From the NCBI GenBank assembly GCA_015478945.1, contig JABUQX010124128.1:35001-47764 (forward strand): a DNA stretch of 12,764 bases. The letters run 5' to 3'. Within the stretch, counting starts at the first letter, position 1. The number at the start of each line of letters is the position of its first letter. Shown here one piece after another: positions 1 to 7,775 of the stretch. The DNA is from Trachelipus rathkii. Lineage: Eukaryota; Arthropoda; Malacostraca; Isopoda; Trachelipodidae. The translations under genes were made by a program, and so were the position numbers. Under the pieces are notes generated by a model that did no database searches, was not told the origin of the DNA, and worked only from the letters and a program-made list of their open reading frames with translations.

Positions 1-97
1 TTATTACAATAATATATAATTATATAGTACTTAAAAAATACCGGTCTATTTACTCAGGATCCATTAATTGTATTTAAAAAATATATATTTCTTTATC

Positions 98-177
98 CTA
101 CTCTTGTTCGGCTGCACTAATATATTTTAATGCTCTAACTCCGGCTACTCCACCCAAAACTTCACAATTCGGGGGCC

Positions 178-251
<74 letters not shown>

Positions 252-541
252 AAACCCTTGGTTTTGATGTGGTTCTGACTCATGACTAGTGATGATGTAA
301 TAGCATCTAAATTTACATTTGAACTATTTAAATGCAAGATAATATCTGATTCTTTCCTGGGCATAGATGATATAGGATAAATTTGATGGTGGTAGGAAAA
401 CCCCATTAATATAGTTCTTCCGCTTACATTACTCTTCGAAGCGAGTATATCGTGGAAAACGGAAATGTAAAATTTTTCTTTTATTAAGCGAAACCCCTGA
501 AGAACAGGTCTACTTGCTCCGCTGTCTAGCCATGATGCATA
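98..541 (-). pseudogene. Open coding-like stretch ending in a (Glu-Pro)12 tract; unrecognised, possibly one exon or a decayed gene
   Basis: Reading the minus strand from 541 down to the stop at 98-100 gives 147 codons without a stop. The first methionine is only at 406-404, but the frame is open 45 codons further upstream to a TGA at 544-542, so the Met need not be the start. The part before the repeat is ordinary mixed sequence (for example SWLDSGASRPVLQ and ISSMPRKESDIILHLNSS). It is followed by LEP(EP)n, then GPPNCEVLGGVAG and a short tail. I recognise no domain, signal peptide or membrane segment. Upstream at 580-590 is an A11 run. Beyond it, coding-like minus-strand sequence (LPLKLHTQQKGYPKGYMMQ, reading down from about 655) continues in another frame, which fits either an indel at the homopolymer or gene decay. 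It could also be a chance ORF lengthened by the GC-rich repeat. Confidence 0.4.
178..251. repeat. Hexanucleotide array (CCGGCT)n, about 12 units
   Basis: There are about twelve perfect tandem CCGGCT units, with no visible divergence between them. The array starts next to the palindromic run GGGGGCCCC at 171-179. On the minus strand it reads GAG CCG and encodes alternating Glu-Pro in the open frame that spans it. The hexamer length keeps the frame whatever the copy number. A lone diverged match, CTCCGGCTACTCC, lies just outside at about 139-151 and may be an older edge of the same array. Confidence 0.9.
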
Positions 542-544
542 TCA

Positions 545-866
545 AATGCATTATAATGCAATTCACTAAATCATATGTGAAAAAAAAAAATTCTCATTTT
601 GCATCATGTATCCTTTTGGATATCCCTTCTGCTGCGTATGTAGCTTTAAAGGAAGTCGGGATACTCCTGGGGAGAGCAAAACTAAGCGATTGCTTAGCAG
701 GTACTTCAAATGTACAAGAATTTTAGCAGATTCATTTTTTTACAACTTAATTAGAAGCTGTAAATATGTATCTCAAAATTCTTGAATTTAGATTTTCTTT
801 ACTATCAACGTATTTGTAATTACAACATTAATTTGAAAATGTTTGGGGTCAGGTTTCAATAATAAA
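545..866. other. Unique flank with weak coding-like traces, no gene called
   Basis: This 320-base stretch separates the minus-strand coding-like region from the microsatellites. The plus strand has a 70-codon frame at 514-726 whose last part (KEVGILLGRAKLSD) is protein-like. The minus strand carries equally protein-like pieces in two frames on either side of an A11/T11 run at 580-590. Both strands cannot be coding, and I recognise no family on either. Confidence 0.3.
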
Positions 867-930
<64 letters not shown>

Positions 931-944
931 ACTACTACTCTTAC
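867..944. repeat. (ACT)n microsatellite
   Basis: About 21 uninterrupted ACT units run from 867 to about 929, followed by a short degenerate end containing TTACTACTACTC and TTACTA. It is pure at the left edge and decayed at the right edge. Confidence 0.93.
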
Positions 945-999
945 TAATACATTCAATAATAATAATACATAAATAATAGATAATTAATTAAATAACTTA

Positions 1000-1026
1000 A
1001 AATAATAATAATAATAATAATAATAA

Positions 1027-1096
<70 letters not shown>
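1000..1096. repeat. (AAT)n microsatellite
   Basis: About 32 AAT units run to 1096 with one break (TAATAAAATAATAA near 1021-1032). A shorter imperfect AAT/TAA-rich lead lies at 953-999. It sits close to the ACT array, with only diverged ACT/AAT-like sequence between them. Confidence 0.93.
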
Positions 1097-1293
1097 GAGC
1101 AAAAGTTGTTTGTTGATATTATTAATTAATTATGCTTGCAAATATAATAAAATTTACATTTTTCCTCTTTGTGGTCCAATTAAAAGAAACCTTTAATATT
1201 ACTAATAACAAGCTTGATATTTTTTAAAATTTATTTTTATAAATATATATGTTCTAAATATCTTGATATATAATATAATTTAAGAACCACTAA

Positions 1294-1322
1294 GTATATA
1301 TATATTATATATATATACCTAC

Positions 1323-1353
<31 letters not shown>

Positions 1354-1736
1354 ATATATATTATAATATATATACTATTTATATATATAATACTATATAT
1401 ATATAATAGTATTACTACTACTAATACTATATATATATAAATTATATCATATACAGTATATTATATAATACTAGTATATCTAATATATATTATATACTAT
1501 ATACCTATATATATATATATATACTACTATATATATATAATATATATATATATACTATAAATATATAATATATTTATAATTATATTATATATATATATCA
1601 TATACTATTATATATATATATATATAATAATATATACTATTATATATATATACTATATAATATATATATATATTTATATTTTAGAAATCATATATATATT
1701 TATATTTAAATAACTATATATATTATATACTATATA

Positions 1737-1777
<41 letters not shown>

Positions 1778-1779
1778 TA

Positions 1780-1830
<51 letters not shown>

Positions 1831-1836
1831 AAATAT

Positions 1837-1868
<32 letters not shown>

Positions 1869-1962
1869 CATATACTATATATATAATATATATATATATA
1901 TATAATATATAAATATATATATATATATCATATATCACTATTATATTATACTATATTATATA

Positions 1963-1993
<31 letters not shown>

Positions 1994-2472
1994 CTATATA
2001 TATCATATAATATATATATATTAATAGATATATATATATATATAATATATCATATATAATGATATATATATATCATATAATAATATATATATATATATAT
2101 ATATAATATATATATTATATATATTATATATATATATATATATATTATATATTATATATTATATATATATACTATTAATATATACCTATATATATATATA
2201 TATATAATATATATATATATAATATATAATATATATATATATATCATATATACATATATATATATAAATATATTATAATATATAATAATATATTATATAT
2301 ATATATATATACTATATATATCATACTATATATATATACTATATATATATATATATTATGATACTATATATATATATATATATTATATATATATATATAT
2401 AAATAATAATATATATATATATCTATATATATATACTATATATATAATATATATACTATATTACTATATAAG

Positions 2473-2504
<32 letters not shown>

Positions 2505-2519
2505 TACTATAATATAATA
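1294..2519. repeat. 1.2 kb interrupted (TA)n array
   Basis: This is nearly pure TA dinucleotide repeat, broken by frequent AA/TT phase slips and by single C bases (ACTATA, TATCATA, TACCTATA). In 1501-2520 I count 43 C against 5 G on the + strand. No coding sequence or other element is visible in it. Copy number and order are unlikely to be reliable in any assembly of this region. Confidence 0.95.
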
Positions 2520-2536
2520 TAAATTATATTTAAAAA

Positions 2537-2670
2537 GTTCACACGAACGGGCCACTAGGCCCTATTCCAAGAGGGGAATCTCAAGGGTAGATTCTACCCT
2601 AGGATCCGGACTAGGGATCGAACCCGCGCCCTTTCCATGCGGCTCTGTCGCTCTACCGATTTTCGCCTTT
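2537..2670 (-). mobile_element. tRNA-derived SINE (head with pol III B box, structured tail)
   Basis: On the minus strand the sequence holds ATCGGTAGAGCGACAGAGCC, which matches the end of a tRNA D-arm (TCGGTAGAGC). About 25 bases later comes GGTTCGATCCC, a perfect pol III B box (minus strand of 2614-2624). The usual upstream TRGCTCAG half of the A box is missing or diverged, and the acceptor and T stems do not pair. This is therefore a tRNA-derived SINE head, not a working tRNA. After the B box the tail is a run of small perfect inverted repeats: CCCTAG/CTAGGG, GGGTAGA/TCTACCC, GGGCC/GGCCC and GTTC/GAAC. It then enters T-rich sequence and the TA array at its 3' end. I cannot name the family. 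Confidence 0.75.
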
Positions 2671-2791
2671 TTCAATTTAAAGAGGTCGTTTGTGTTGCGT
2701 CATTAAAAAAATATTAAATTGATTTTTAAAAAAGATCAGACTTTTGACTTCACAAAAAACATTAATGCATTACTTTAATCAAAATTTAATC
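2671..2791. other. Short AT-rich spacer, nothing recognised
   Basis: Unique AT-rich sequence lies between the 5' end of the SINE and the next TA array. It may include the true 5' end of the SINE, but no target-site duplication could be picked out against the TA-rich background. Confidence 0.5.
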
Positions 2792-2907
2792 ATATATATA
2801 TAAATATATATATATATATTATATATATATAAACTATATTATATATATATAATAATATATATCATATATATATATATATATATATATATTATTATATATT
2901 TATATAT
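2792..2907. repeat. (TA)n array ending in a GGGCGTCG repeat
   Basis: Interrupted TA repeat whose last TAT runs directly into GGGCGTCG at 2908, so the array edge and the edge of the interspersed repeat coincide. Confidence 0.93.
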
Positions 2908-3055
2908 GGGCGTCGTCAGCGGGGGCAAGCTGCCACCCACCCAAGAAGTGTTACTCTCTTCTCAAAAGCACTAACCACCACTCTTTCTTGCGATGCAGAG
3001 TTTTAGAGTACAGCTACATCATATGGCTTTATTTCCTACGTACTAAAGGGAACAA
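2906..3055 (+). repeat. Interspersed GGGCGTCG repeat, copy A
   Basis: It begins ATGGGCGTCGTCAG and aligns by eye with the reverse complement of 5020-5164. Shared blocks, in order, are the GC-rich head with GGCAAGCTGCC/GGCAGCTGCC, then CTCTTCTCAAAAGCA, then CCACTCTTTCTTG, then ATGCAGAG, then CAGCT.CATCAT. Similarity fades around 3055, giving about 150 bases. The family is unrecognised; it is repetitive because four copies occur in this window. Confidence 0.7.
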
Positions 3056-3207
3056 ATCCTATAATATATCCCAAAAGGAAGGTCCAGTTTGTGTACCCAC
3101 TTTTTCTATCACTCTTTTAACAGTTAGTTAAAATTGGTAGCTATCGCTTAACTTCGCTATACTAGATCCAAGCCTACTTAATTAGGCCCTCGCCTACTTT
3201 TGCCATA
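3056..3207. other. Unique spacer, nothing recognised
   Basis: About 150 bases of unique sequence lie between the end of repeat copy A and the next TA array. They contain stops in all frames at short intervals and no motif I can identify. They may be the body of the same mobile element, since the match between copies simply fades here. Confidence 0.4.
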
Positions 3208-3226
3208 ATAATTATATTATATATAA

Positions 3227-3287
<61 letters not shown>

Positions 3288-3311
3288 TATATATATATAT
3301 ATATATAAATA

Positions 3312-3402
<91 letters not shown>

Positions 3403-3537
3403 CATATATAATAATACTTTATTATATATATATATATATATTATATATATATACTATATTAATAATATTATATATATATATATATATACTATAGTATATA
3501 TAATATATATATATAATATATATATTATTATATATAT
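3208..3537. repeat. (TA)n array
   Basis: Interrupted TA repeat of about 330 bases, including stretches of more than 20 uninterrupted units. It ends at ATGCCATCG, where unique sequence resumes. Confidence 0.95.
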
Positions 3538-3750
3538 GCCATCGATCAATTGTATGGATATGGATTTAGGATTATTTTCTACTTTTATTGTAAAACTGGG
3601 AATTTTGAATAGCGACATCTTTAGTCTCAAATCAAACAGAAATATACTTCGTTGATTGCATTAGATGTGTTTTTGATAGCCTATGTGACAGATTCGTTTT
3701 TGTGTGTTCCTCCATTTTATTGCTGTAGCGACTTGTAAGATCAACAATTT
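3538..3750. other. Unique AT-rich lead into the hAT fragment
   Basis: This stretch precedes the recognisable transposase piece and may be its more decayed upstream part. One frame near 3640-3690 gives [10 protein letters not shown], faintly like the RYVD block that comes before the conserved region in this transposase class. The match is too weak to annotate as coding. Confidence 0.3.
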
Positions 3751-3952
3751 GTGAACTGTATTTTAATAGAAATAAATAAATGTGACGCAAAAATCATTGC
3801 GAAAGCCATTGACGATATTTTGTCACGACCGAAGAACAGGATTCCCGAGAAATGCGTGGGCTTTGGGTTTCGAGGCTGTTCTACCAAGTCTGGCAAAGGA
3901 CGGTGTCCAAGCAATATTTCGGAAAAGTATTAAAAAAGCATTGTTCTTTCCA
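3751..3952 (+). pseudogene. hAT-superfamily transposase fragment (ZMYM1/THAP12-like class), frameshifted and truncated
   Basis: Frame one reads CDAKIIAKAIDDIL, then EKCVGFGFRGCSTKSGK. After a one-base shift near 3890-3900 the next frame continues DGVQAIFRKSIKKALFF. This order matches a conserved block of hAT-type transposases related to ZMYM1 and THAP12: roughly GxGYDGAxxMSGxxxGVQAxIxxxxPxALxxHCxxHxLNL. The fit depends on joining two frames, which is how a decayed copy looks. Two key residues are altered: the conserved Asp after Gly-Tyr/Phe is Arg, and the Met before Ser-Gly is Lys. That Asp is thought to be the second residue of the catalytic DDE triad, so the copy would be dead even without the frameshift. 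The expected His-Cys block never appears, because the frame runs into a GGGCGTCG repeat at 3953. Only a small part of a protein normally several hundred residues long remains. Confidence 0.68.
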
Positions 3953-4004
3953 GGGCGTCGCCAGCTTTCCAAGCTAAGGGGGGGCAGCTTAAAAATTGAT
4001 CCTC
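3953..4004 (+). repeat. Interspersed GGGCGTCG repeat, copy C (short)
   Basis: It starts GGGCGTCGCCAGC, then TTTCCAAG.CTA, then a G7 run, then GCAGCTTAAAAATT, and passes directly into a TA array. By eye it aligns best with copy D read on the minus strand, which has the same TTTCCAAG, GGGGGCAGC and TTAAA order. It begins exactly where the hAT transposase reading breaks off, so it is probably an insertion into that transposon. Confidence 0.65.
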
Positions 4005-4026
4005 TATACTATATATATATATATAT

Positions 4027-4058
<32 letters not shown>

Positions 4059-4397
4059 CTATATATACTATATTATATATATATATATAATACTATTTAT
4101 ACTATATAATATATATATATACTATACTATAATAATATATATATAATTATATATATATATACTAATATATATATATATATCATATATATATATATATTAA
4201 TAATATATCATATACTATATATATATATATGTATTATATAATATATATATATATCATACTATATTATATACTATATAATTCTTTTTATATTATTTATATA
4301 CTATATATATACTACTACATATATATATATACTATATATATATATATTTATATATATATATATATACTATATATTAATTATAATATCAATATATATA

Positions 4398-4436
<39 letters not shown>

Positions 4437-4741
4437 TATAAATATTATTAATACTATAATTATTATAATTATATACTATATATACTGATATATAATATAT
4501 ATATTATATTATCATAACTTACTCATATATATATATATAGCTAATATATATATACTAATATATATATCATATATAGTAATATATAATATAATATACACAT
4601 TATATACTATATATATATATATACTATAATATATATATATCTATATACTATTAATATTAAAGCAATATATATATTATAATATACTACTATACTATATTAA
4701 TATCATATACTAATATATATCATTTATGTATATATATACCC
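4005..4741. repeat. 0.74 kb interrupted (TA)n array
   Basis: TA repeat with many phase slips. In 4021-4440 I count 24 C but only 1 G on the + strand. Open frames inside it encode only Ile/Tyr runs and are not genes. Confidence 0.95.
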
Positions 4742-5019
4742 TATATATTAAGGAAGACATAAAAACTGGAAACTTTGCTATGGATTACATTCACACATGA
4801 TCTAATATTTTTAAAACAAATATATATTTCTCTGTAAAACTACATAGAATATCAAATAACACATATGCAATGATGGAAACATTCACAATTATAGAGCATT
4901 TGCAAAATTGATGATATTATTAAAAAAAGTAATTTTCCTTGGGTTCAAGCCAAATTTATTAACTACTGTCTGAATAAAAATAATCAAATTGTCAAACACA
5001 AATTCTTTTCTAGATGTAG
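4742..5019. other. Unique AT-rich sequence, no gene recognised
   Basis: A minus-strand frame at 4889-5236 spans this stretch and repeat copy B (115 codons; FVFDNLIIFIQTVVNKFG within this part). Because half of it is interspersed repeat and no family is recognised, I do not call it a gene. It may be the inner part of the same mobile element as copy B. Confidence 0.35.
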
Positions 5020-5164
5020 GAATGAAAATCATAATGATGAAGCTGCTACTCCTAAAAACTCCTCTGCATTGGCCAAGAAAGAGTGGTGTTGCTTTTGAGA
5101 AGAGATTAGACACTTCTATAGGGGAAGGCAGCTGCCCGCTCTGCTCCCCCCTGACGACGCCCAT
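5020..5164 (-). repeat. Interspersed GGGCGTCG repeat, copy B
   Basis: Read on the minus strand it begins ATGGGCGTCGTCAG at 5164 and continues through a G/C-rich head with GGCAGCTGCC, then CTCTTCTCAAAAGCA, then CCACTCTTTCTTGGCC, then ATGCAGAGGAG. It is the best-preserved copy and lies in inverted orientation to copy A about 2 kb away. Its outer flank (CCATGG) is not TA repeat, unlike the other copies. The 115-codon frame through it gives KATPLFLGQCRG, so the repeat could have coding origin, but this is unproven. Confidence 0.7.
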
Positions 5165-5249
5165 GGTTCTTTCATTGCTCTTCACACAAACTAAATCTAG
5201 TAGTAAATGATTTGAACACAAACCAGAAATCCGCAATACACTGTGGGAT

Positions 5250-6270
5250 CTTTGAAAAGAAAATTAAATGCCAAACACCTCCTTAAGGCCTATGCCAGAC
5301 CAGAGCCGTCTGACACACCCACAAGTGCCATCAAGAGTGTTTAAGGAGCACTTTCTACGAATGATGCAAGGCATTAGAAACCCTTTCCATTGAAGGAAAT
5401 ACCGCCACAAGAAAAAAGCGCTTTTCAGTTGCATTCAGCGGCATGTAAGTTCGTAATTCATCATGGGCGATTATGATATTGATCGCAAAGTACTCTGCGA
5501 TGTTAGACGCCAAGTTGTAGGCATGCTCACCGAATCCAAAGACCTTGGAATATCGTCACAAACCTCCGCAGCACATTCCAACACATTGATGGACATCTGG
5601 TCGGTAGGAGCCATCGCCGAAATCTATGGAAGAAAAAAAAAAATCACACGATAGAAGTGCTAAAAGAAGGCTCCAATCAAATCGGCCGAGCAAACTGGGA
5701 CGTTGCATCTAATATACCACAGGCTGGGTTGGTTAGAGCAGCAGCCACCGCACAGCAACCATCCCAGAAAACCAAATCCCACGGAAGTTCTAGGAAGAAG
5801 TTCCTTAAGGGATTCCGATATCTGGCAATTCTATAACCTCATCTCTTTGGACATTCCCTTACGGTTTTCATATACTGAAAACACACAAACCTGCTTATGC
5901 ATTGACATACTCTACACTCCTTTCCACATACTACCTCATAAACAATCGATTTGAGTAAAGGAAACAGACAGCTTCATCTTTATAGTGGTATCACCATTTC
6001 AGAAGCATCAGGAAGAAGACGCATACAACTTTGCGTACAACAATTTGGAAGGACAAGAAAACTGAAGTAGTTAAAACTAAAAGATTCTTGTTGTCTCCCT
6101 AAGTCCATTAAAGCGAAGACTGTAGCCTTTCTTTCCGCTCCGACGAAAACCAGGCTTTAATGACTACTACTCGCGCCAGCTACTACACCACAGTACAGTT
6201 AGAGCGCATCATTTCACGTACTTCTGCGAAGGATCAAGAGCTTATGATTTTTTTATCCTCCAAACAGTAG
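5250..6270 (+). pseudogene. Decayed or frame-broken coding region, family not recognised
   Basis: This kilobase is less AT-rich than its surroundings and is full of protein-like stretches on the + strand that change frame. In order they are KRKLNAKHLLKAYARPEPSD (about 5253-5312), FKEHFLRMMQGIRNPFH ending at a TGA at 5391, a 63-codon frame from ATG 5463 (MGDYDIDRKVLCDVRRQ ... WSVGAIAEIYG), ANWDVASNIPQAGLVRAAAT in the next frame after an A11 run at 5633-5643, KHQEEDAYNFAYNNLEGQEN, and finally 6112-6270 (SFRSDENQALMTTTRASYY ... FLSSKQ, stop). The frame change at the A11 run suggests an indel that could be a sequence error. In-frame stops at 5391 and 5454 suggest real decay or introns. I recognise no domain. 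It may be an old gene, a retrocopy or a mobile-element protein. Confidence 0.45.
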
Positions 6271-6395
6271 TATAAATTTAGCCTTGCAACCAAGCGAAAT
6301 CTACTATTTCTATTAATAAGCAATTTGCAACTGCTCCTACTATTTGTGAATTTCCATCCATTGCATATTGCATTTGAACATTCTCATATTGTTTG

Positions 6396-6401
6396 AATAA
6401 A
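6396..6401 (+). promoter_or_regulatory. Candidate poly(A) signal AATAAA
   Basis: A canonical AATAAA lies about 125 bases after the last coding-like stop at 6270 and is followed by a T-rich stretch. The position suits the 3' end of the coding-like region before it. The hexamer is common in AT-rich DNA, so this is weak support. Confidence 0.3.
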
Positions 6402-6494
6402 ATAATTTTTTTATAAGAATCATTAATCACTTTAATTATCCATTTACAAATGTTTCTGAGTTTTTCTAATAATGATATTTCATTCCTCTTATAT

Positions 6495-6981
6495 AGATAA
6501 TACTACCTAGATAAACTACTATATCCCTATACTATATTATAAATATATATATATACTACATACTACATTATATATGTTGATATAACTAGGATATCGACAC
6601 CGTATATATAATATAGAGCATATATATATAGTATATAATATAATATAATAATAATACATATAATATTACATACCTACATACATATATATATATACGTATA
6701 TATTATATATATTATATATATATACCTATATATAATATATATATATACCTATAATATATATACCTAATATATATATATATATATACTTACCCTATATATA
6801 TAAATATAATACTTATATACTCATACAAATATTAGTATATATAACTACTAACTACTATATCAATATATATATTATATATAATATATATATATATATATAT
6901 AATATAATAATAATAATAATATATAATCATATATAATATATATATATAATATAATATACTATAATAATATATATACTAAAA
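6495..6981. repeat. Degenerate TA-rich array
   Basis: TA repeat with more non-TA units than the other blocks, especially TACCTA, TACTAC and CATACA motifs. C again outnumbers G on the + strand (25 C against 2 G in 6661-6900). It ends at the tail of repeat copy D. Confidence 0.9.
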
Positions 6982-7045
6982 GGTCTTATAAAAAATTTAA
7001 GGCTGCCCCCTCTATAGACTTGGAAATACATGGGCCGACGCCCAT
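6982..7045 (-). repeat. Interspersed GGGCGTCG repeat, copy D (short)
   Basis: Read on the minus strand it is ATGGGCGTCGGCCCATG, then TATTTCCAAGTCTATAGA, GGGGGCAGCC and TTAAATTTTT, with TA arrays on both sides. The GGGCGTCG edge is duplicated inward as GGCCCAT, so ATGGGC/GCCCAT (7030-7035 and 7040-7045) form a small perfect hairpin. It is most similar to copy C. Confidence 0.65.
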
Positions 7046-7583
7046 ATATATATATATATAATATATATATAATATATATATATATACTATATTATATACT
7101 ACTATATACTAATAGTATATATATATATATACTATAATATACTATCTATGATTTATACTCTCGAATATATATTATGGATTATATATATCTACCTATAAAT
7201 ATATATTTGGTATTGTATTAAGTATATTAATAAATAATAAATATATAATATAATACAAATATATAATATATATATATATATTATATAATAGATATAGTAT
7301 ATATATATAAAAAATAAATTATATATATATATATATATAACACATTTTATTATAAAACTAAATAAGAATTAACATACTAGTAAAATTAAAAGCCCTGTGG
7401 GAGTAATATATATATATATATATAATAATATTATTATATACTATACTATATATATATATATATATATATATAATAATATCAATAATATATATATATAATA
7501 TTATACATATATATACTATATATATAGTAATTATATATATAGTAATATATATATATATATATATACAATATATATATATATAC

Positions 7584-7627
<44 letters not shown>

Positions 7628-7775
7628 AATATATACTATATATATATACATATATACATATATATTATTATATTAAATATAATTAATATAATATATATAT
7701 ATATATACATATAAATATATTAATATAAAGTATACTAATAAACTCAATATAAATAGATATAACTCATATATAAAA
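7046..7775. repeat. 0.73 kb interrupted (TA)n array
   Basis: TA repeat starting directly at the edge of copy D, with two islands of less regular AT-rich sequence near 7145-7260 and 7340-7405. The second island contains AAAAGCCCTGTGGGAGTAA. Open frames here encode only Ile/Tyr and are not genes. Confidence 0.93.

Noticed and set aside
178..251. CRISPR-like or regulatory tandem array
   Set aside because: It is a spacerless 6-base unit, so it is a simple microsatellite.
2570..2670. A functional tRNA gene on the minus strand
   Set aside because: The B box and the end of a D-arm are present, but there is no acceptor stem, the first half of the A box is missing and the T stem does not pair. It fits a tRNA-derived SINE instead.
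4229..4441. 70-codon + strand frame in the TA array
   Set aside because: It encodes only Ile, Tyr and a few Asn/Leu from TA repeat; it is low complexity, not a gene.
5703..5954. 83-codon + strand frame
   Set aside because: It overlaps a more protein-like stretch in another frame (NWDVASNIPQAGLVRAAAT) and I recognise no domain. It is kept only as part of the frame-broken region.
7358..7651. 97-codon minus-strand frame in the TA array
   Set aside because: Ile/Tyr-only product of TA repeat.
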